A DNA stretch of 64,000 bases from Epiperipatus broadwayi (lineage: Eukaryota > Onychophora > Udeonychophora > Euonychophora > Peripatidae), in the NCBI GenBank assembly GCA_028023455.1, contig JAQFVV010012508.1, positions 1,049,877 through 1,113,876 on the forward strand, read 5' to 3'. The position numbers and the translations under genes were made by a program. A model generated the notes under the pieces. That model was not told where the DNA came from and did no database searches. It saw nothing but the letters and a program-made list of their open reading frames with translations. How positions within the stretch are numbered: the stretch's first letter is position 1; each line of letters starts with the position of its first letter. Positions 58,460-64,000 of the stretch are shown here, piece by piece.

Positions 58460-58960
58460 CATCTTCCTATAGTAGTGCCACTCAGTGCAAGCCAGAATAA
58501 TCATTGGATGCCAGAAGGCTTATGCATAAAATCCCTATCTAGTGCCTACTCATCCAATATCCCCAGACTAGCTTCTAGCTCGTGGCCTTCGTCAGTGAGG
58601 AGCCTTGGATCTGAGAGCACTGCATCTAGATCTTAGAATCTAATGCAACCTTTCAGCAGTCACCTTTTATCTCTACTTAACTACAAAACTACGAGTCTAA
58701 AATTGAAAGCACAATATTTTCAATCCAAGCTCAAGGTGCAGTTCTCTCAGATCCAAGACTCCTTACTGATGAAAGCCACAAGCTTGAAACTAGTCTGGGG
58801 ACATTGGATGAGTAGGCATTAGATAGGAATTTTGTGCACAAGCCTTTAGGGATCCAATGATTACTCAGGCTTGCACTGAGTGGCACTATTGCATGGAGAG
58901 TTTTGCCTGTTTTAATAACAGTTATGAGCAAATATAAGAAATGGTGATCATGTGATCATA
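58460..58960. repeat. F1 hammerhead repeats, inverted pair
   Basis: The minus copy (58,460-about 58,730) carries a ribozyme with GAAG instead of GAAA and CUGACGA. The plus copy (about 58,732-58,960) carries an intact ribozyme and ends ATGGTGATCATGTGATC. The two copies meet at the region CTCAAGGTGCAGTTCTCTC. Confidence 0.9.
58751..58809 (+). ncRNA. type I hammerhead ribozyme motif, best preserved (F1, 58.8 kb)
   Basis: CUGAUGA at 58,766-58,772; stem II AAGC-CACAA-GCUU, all four pairs good; GAAA at 58,786-58,789; helix III ACUAGU (self-complementary); cut site GUC, cut between 58,795 and 58,796. Helix I inner UCCUUA (58,760-58,765) pairs with UGGGGA (58,796-58,801), including G-U pairs. Then an internal loop GAC/CA. 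Then outer AUCCAA (58,751-58,756) pairs perfectly with UUGGAU (58,804-58,809). Core and all three helices are complete, so I expect self-cleavage if transcribed. Confidence 0.9.
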
Positions 58961-60120
58961 GGCCTCGTGAGTAAGTAAGAAAATAACTTTATTAAAACAG
59001 TGACCATAAAATGGCAAGTAAAGAACAGCTTATTAATACAATAACTGAGATTAAACTTTGCATATTAATACTGAAATTTACAATTATATCACATATTTTC
59101 AATATCACTTAGAAAGTTAAATTTTTTATCAATAGTATTTGTACTAATCAAATTCTTAATATTCTAAATGTGTTATGGAATTTGAGATGAATGTGAGCTC
59201 TGCTATATTAATTGTGAATATTATTATGAATCATCGATGTGTATTCACATATGCATGTATTATAATCAAGATATTTTTTTCTTTAATGTTGCCTACTCTT
59301 TCATACTCACTTATCATAAATATATATTCTTTGTTGATAACTACAGAGATACAATTACATCTGTAATAAATGAAAATATCTTTTATAAATACTTTACACT
59401 AATAACATATTTTAAACTAATAAACAATCATACGTAGTATATATATCACATTAAAACTTAGCAACTTTAAAAATATATCACCATAGAAATGGTATTTAAC
59501 TCCTCCTTTATTAAGCTTCATGTTTAAATTATTCATGAAACTATTTCAGTTTAGAGAATTATGTTCAGAGATAATATCAATAATAGATTAATTTATTTCT
59601 TCTATCACACTGAATTCTATGTTGCATGATAAAATGTCTACTGATTTCATTAGAAATTTCATATTAAGATGATTTAGCTATACTGTATAAGTACAATATT
59701 ATAAACCAATCTTCGTTATTGAATAAGAGAGTGAACTTTCTATAAATATTATTTTCTAAACCATTATAAAAGCAGACGTTTAATATCTTTTAACAAATGT
59801 ACAAGTTGTGTAGAACTATGAGAATAGCAAATAAATGAAGAATACATTACACTATCTTTTTTTCATATTATTTAAAGATAAACATTTTTGTTACATTCAG
59901 TAATATAAATGTTTAATATATATATATATATCATAATAACATCTCATTTAATTCATTAATGTAAAGATCATATACTATATATCAGGTTAACATTAATGCT
60001 TTTGTTCAAACTTGGTTAAAGGGCGTACCTTTTACAGAATGTTCATAATAAATTTTATTTTATACATTATATTGTATAGTGTTCATTTAAGGTATATATG
60101 GTATTTTATACATAATGATC
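58961..60120. other. AT-rich spacer, no gene seen
   Basis: Chance frames only. Confidence 0.5.
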
Positions 60121-60420
60121 ATTAGTGAGCCAATACACTTCCAGATAACTAAATAAATATATTTTCTGAGTTTATAGTCAATGCACCCATATATACTTTT
60201 CTACATTTTATTTAGCTATAATATACACACACATTCTCTTGCTATAGTCGAATTAATTTATTATGAAAATATTAGTGAGCCAATACACTTCCAGATAACT
60301 AAATAAATATATTTTCTGAGTTTATAGTCAATGCACCCACATATACTTTTCCACATTTTATTTAGCTATAATATACACACACATTCTCTTGCTATAGTCG
60401 AATTACTTTATTATGAAAAG
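60121..60420. repeat. 150-bp tandem duplication, two nearly identical copies
   Basis: ATTAGTGAGCCAATACACTT starts each copy (60,121 and 60,271). I count four differences over 150 bp, so this is recent compared with other repeats here. Confidence 0.95.
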
Positions 60421-61345
60421 ATTAATATGAACTGAGCAATAAGAATATGACCTTTTAGGTTGAAACGTTTAAATCATTAGATCGGAAATCGAACTCAGAT
60501 AATGCGTTATTACTTTAAATATTATAAATCTACACGTCAGTAAGAGTTTAAAAAACTTAAGTGAATCACTTAAGTTTAGAGAGCATTTCTATAAATACAC
60601 CAATTTTCATTAACCATGCTAAATCAAGACTTGAGTCTATTGTGTGCCTGTTTTATAATCAAATTTTGAATTGTACAAATCTATTTCGATCTAATGATTT
60701 CAAGATTTTCAGCGCTTTATAATAATAGATTTAACGTTTAAATAAATTAAATCTCTTTGTTTGGTAGCGAATAAATAATATAACTTTCCCATATAGATCA
60801 AAAAAAATATTTACTCATCTAGTAAATCAATATTATTTATTATATTTAAACTTTTTTCATAAAGATAAACATTTTACTGGAATGAATGTGATTAAGTATT
60901 TAAAATAATTATTTTATCTCAAATTCTTTCATAATCTTAACACATAACGTAAACACATATCTAATAAAGTGTTGTAATATCTATTACTTTTGTATCTGAT
61001 TTAAATGATAATACAAAAGATGTTAAATTAATGGTACTACTAGAATAACTTTGAAATCAAAGTTTTCACCAATAAAATCAGATAAGAATTATTTTCTTAC
61101 TCTTAACTCTATAAAATAAATCAATAAACATAGAAATACAATCTTAGTTAGTCATCTTAATTTAAAATGAACATAACATCTTCAGTAAAAACGTTTTATG
61201 TTTGCAGTTCACAAATTTTAATTGACATTTGATTAATGTTTTCTGTTTTGGTTCGTTTTTGTTTTTATTAAAAAAAACTATTTCTAGCTTGTATTTTGGA
61301 GATTGTATGGTCAATGTTGATTTTAATACTTTCCTAACATGTAAA
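60421..61345. other. AT-rich spacer, no gene seen
   Basis: No feature supported. Confidence 0.5.
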
Positions 61346-61359
61346 CAGCATTTGCTGTT

Positions 61360-61475
61360 TTTTTTTTTTCCTCATACGTCATGGCATCAGCCGGGACGCG
61401 AACCCACAACCATCTGCAACCAACTACTCGCTTGCAAGGCGGATGCGATGACCTCTCGGCTAACAACGCTTGACA
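61360..61475 (-). repeat. retroposed tRNA-like element, UGC anticodon, long variable arm
   Basis: The minus strand shows leader TCAAGCGTTG, A box TAGCCGAGAGG, anticodon loop CTTGCAA (UGC), an enlarged variable region, B box GGTTCGCGTCC and tail CATGACGTATGAGG with a poly(A) run. AGCATTTGCTGTT is duplicated at 61,347-61,359 and 61,476-61,488. Leader and tail resemble those of the Gly-type elements although the tRNA body is different and class II-like. The 13-bp duplication and A tail show retroposition. Confidence 0.88.
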
Positions 61476-61574
61476 AGCATTTGCTGTTAATAATAAATCT
61501 GTAATTTTTTTAAAACATATATATGAATTTTTTCTACAGTACAGGTTTTTTATACCTGCACTCCAATATGCAAT

Positions 61575-61980
61575 ATATAGGGGGTTTGAACTCAGACTTT
61601 CACATGACCGTCAACTATCCACGCTATCTCATACTGCTAATACACTTGATCACACATATGTCAAAAAGATAAAATCACCAATAGACATATTTCGTGCTAA
61701 ACCAGCACTCGTCAGTTGATCCAGATTATCATCTCAACACATATATACAATCAAAGATAGCCAATCTTCATACTTTAATGGACAGGCTTCAATCCACTCC
61801 ACCCCACAACTCTTCAGCCGTCCATTTCATTGAAAATCTGATGATAGAATGTTCAAAGCCCACCTTCTCATCCTACCCATGTTGACCATAAGTCACTCTG
61901 ACTCCTCATGTACAGGACATAATCCATTTTACATACATATACAAGGATGGGCAGACCTTACAGCATTATATTTTAATATA
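61575..61980 (-). repeat. F2 hammerhead repeat copy
   Basis: Minus orientation from the B-box end (GGGGGTTTGAACTCAGAC) through ribozyme and body to CATGTTGACCATAAGTCACT and ACAAGGATGGGCAGA. One of the least decayed F2 copies. Confidence 0.85.
61668..61735 (-). ncRNA. type I hammerhead ribozyme motif (F2, 61.7 kb)
   Basis: Minus strand: CUGACGA (61,709-61,715; C is allowed at position 7), stem II GUGCUG-GUU-UAGCAC with a G-C closing pair and one G-U, then GAAA (61,690-61,693). It is the only F2 copy keeping the ancestral CACGAAA. Cut site CUA, between 61,682 and 61,681. Helix III has one mismatch (AUA/UCU). Helix I AUCAA/UUGGU and outer AAUC/GAUU are plausible. Confidence 0.8.
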
Positions 61981-62440
61981 TGAAGTTTGAAGCACTATTC
62001 GTATAAGATGCAGATAACGTTTGTGACAGATAATTTTAAGTAAAATGTTTCATTCGCAGAGATATTAAGAAGTTTTATTTTGAAGATTTTAATAAATTTT
62101 CTTTTAACTTTAAATATTATTATGAAGACAACATTCCTTTGATAAAATATCAAACGCATTTCACATAATTTAATTTTTCTTTTTTGCATTAATGACGATT
62201 AACATTTCATTAGCTTTGAATTTTATAAAATAGATGATTCATATTCTGTAATATCTAGGGTTTCATTTTTGATTTTAAATAATAATCTCTTATCTTGATG
62301 ACCAAAATGATTTAGCTAATAAAAATTATTTTGACATAACAATAAATAAGATGGTCCATTCCAAACCTTTAGCCATGCACTACAATTCACAAAATATATT
62401 ATTAATATAATATACCATATACTCCATAATTTACACTTCA
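61981..62440. other. AT-rich spacer, no gene seen
   Basis: No feature supported. Confidence 0.5.
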
Positions 62441-62735
62441 CAATGCACTTTTAACATACGATTTATTTTATCTCCTCTTGCTTACAGTTTCAACTGCCCA
62501 GCAGTCATCATCAGAGCTCTTATAAACCTAATCTTTCCTACACCTCTAATCGATGATGACTGCTGGACAGTTGAAACTGTAAGCAAGAGAAGATAATAAA
62601 ATAAATCATATGTTAAAAGTGCATTGTAAAGTGTAATTATGGAGTATGAGTTTATAAGAGCTTTGATGATGATTGTTGGACAGTTGAAACTGTAAGCAAA
62701 AGGAAATAAAATAAATCATATATTATAAGTGCATT
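62441..62735. repeat. F4 repeat: inverted pair plus a direct copy
   Basis: GCTTACAGTTTCAACTGCCC... GTCATCATCAGAGCTCTTAT in minus orientation is followed by a plus copy (GATGACTGCTGGACAGTTGA, AACTGTAAGCAAGAG) and a second plus copy near 62,655 (TTGATGATGATTGTTGGACA). All share ATAAAATAAATCATAT and AAAAGTGCATT. The plus sense has CUGAUGA-U-GACUG-CUGGA-CAGUU-GAAAC, a hammerhead-like order with one extra base. Confidence 0.8.
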
Positions 62736-63355
62736 AAGAAATGTAAATAATTCAGCAACGCAAATAAGAAGGAGAAATGGAAGGAAATTTTAATACTTCA
62801 AAAAATATATTATTACTACTCATAGTGACAATCGTCAATAATAATTATAGTTTTACAGCTTGAGCTATATGTTATAAGAAATTGATAAAATATTGATTCT
62901 TACATAAAACAATTTTATTAACAATAATGATCAAATATTAGTGACAATCAAAATAATTTAATTAGAAATATAAACTTATTTAAAATTTATCACAGTTTTG
63001 TCTGCTCCCCCTTTGTTTAAGAATGTGCTTTTAAAACTGAAAATTCAATAAGATTTCTGAAAATGTATATTAAAGAAAACTAAAAAATATACACATACAT
63101 TTTTACACTCATATTTCATTTATATATATGTTTGTCTGGCAAAGAAAAAATTGTTGATTTTAATAATGTTAAAGAATAAAGCATTCAAATAAAAATATTA
63201 ATTAAATACAACTAACTAACTAATTTTAAAATTTTAAATTCTATTATATTAAATGGGACTTTATAGTCATTATCTGAAAGATAACCTTACCGTTACTATT
63301 TTCACAATACTACTTACATACCTCCATACACTTCCAAGAGTAGTTATTTTCTTCT
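62736..63355. other. AT-rich spacer, no gene seen
   Basis: No feature supported. Confidence 0.5.
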
Positions 63356-63359
63356 TACT

Positions 63360-63815
63360 CTACAACCGTCCATTGGGTAATAAGGTCGTTCGTATTAATC
63401 TTGCTTATGGATCTGAAACTTGGACACTTAATAGAAAAGCAGTACAGAGATTTTACATCACTCAAAGAAGTATGGAAAGATGAATGTTACGAGTAACAAG
63501 AAGAGATCGAAAATGCAATATATGAGTAAGAAAACAAACTGGTGTTATTGACATCGTTGAAGAATTAAAAGACTAAAGTGGAGTTGGAATAGACATGTTG
63601 CTAGAAAAGATGATAATAGATGGACAATTGAAATCTTAAACTGGATTCCAAGAGATTGTAAAAGACTCAGAAAGAGACCACATGAGAGATGGATGGATGA
63701 AATAAGAAAGTGTGAAGTGGAAAAAAGTTAGACGTCAGAGAAGATGGATTGAATTTGGAGATATCTTCATCCTGCAGTGGATTGATAATGGTTGACAATA
63801 ATGATGATGATGTAT
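63360..63815 (+). pseudogene. RTE/BovB-like LINE 3' fragment
   Basis: 5'-truncated copy. Reads LAYGSETWTLNRKAVQRFYI, TQRSMER, then in shifted frames RRDRKCNI, GVIDIVEELK, DDNRWTIEILNWIPRDCKRL and ILQWIDNG, ending in an ATGATGATG tail. It matches the C-terminal part and tail of the 39-42 kb copy and is less decayed at the DDNRW segment. Confidence 0.88.
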
Positions 63816-64000
63816 TAATCTACTTACACTGAAAAGAGTGCTTCATTCCTCTTCTTTTCATGTTTAAAAAAGCATCACCTACCTATTTAATTATCTAATT
63901 TGAAGGCATCACTCTATTATGATATATCTATTTATTTTCTTAATTTCTATGAAATACTTTAGATTTCTGTCAAGAACATTTCATTTCATTTTTGTTTTAC
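63816..64000. other. AT-rich window end, no gene seen
   Basis: No feature supported. Confidence 0.5.

Overview
The window reads as non-coding DNA from an AT-rich animal genome. I could not name the species. The case for an animal is the mix of mobile elements (CR1-like and RTE/BovB-like LINEs, Penelope-like elements, hAT and MITE DNA transposons, tRNA-derived SINEs), long stretches with no coding capacity, and one well-formed internal exon with consensus splice sites. An invertebrate is most likely, but that is inference. Most open reading frames here are chance or transposon shadows, and there are no bacterial-style operons.

Layout: 0-0.5 kb is a 51-bp minisatellite. 3.4-7.7 kb is a decayed CR1-like LINE on the minus strand (PHD finger, SGNH esterase, endonuclease, reverse transcriptase). 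8.7-14 kb is packed with two dispersed repeat families, here called F1 and F2. 14-17.8 kb holds palindromic MITEs, a LINE C-terminal fragment and the only convincing host exon (16,961-17,138, minus). 19.7-20.6 kb holds Penelope-like reverse transcriptase remnants. 23-31 kb has three short retroposed tRNA-like elements, a 1.7-kb hAT element nested in repeat family F3, and a LINE 3' end. 33.3-36.7 kb is a 3.4-kb insertion with TGTAACC/GGTTACA ends inside another F3 copy. 37.9-38.4 kb is a dead hAT transposase. 39.3-42.2 kb is an RTE/BovB-like LINE, with other copies at 47.2-48.9 kb (minus) and 63.4-63.8 kb. 49.8-50.8 kb is a 1-kb palindrome enclosing a GIY-YIG nuclease ORF. 54.9-57.6 kb contains a diverged 0.55-kb direct repeat pair. 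The rest is AT-rich spacer, probably intron or intergenic.

The most interesting signal is RNA rather than protein. F1, F2 and probably F3 carry a type I hammerhead ribozyme core: CUGANGA, a short stem II, GAAA, a tiny helix III, and a helix I with an internal loop. At least five copies keep the catalytic bases. Helix III covaries between families (AUA/UAU in F2, AUG/CAU in F3). Several dead copies are explained by CpG decay at the CGAAA junction. Two F2 ribozymes lie in direct tandem 285 bp apart. F1 and F2 copies repeatedly occur as inverted pairs, and two truncated copies begin at or next to the predicted cleavage site. Penelope-like elements are known to carry such ribozymes, and Penelope-like fragments are present here, so F1-F3 may be retrozyme-like or Penelope-derived non-autonomous elements. 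That link is inference.

All coordinates were read by eye. Repeat boundaries without target-site duplications are uncertain by tens of bases.
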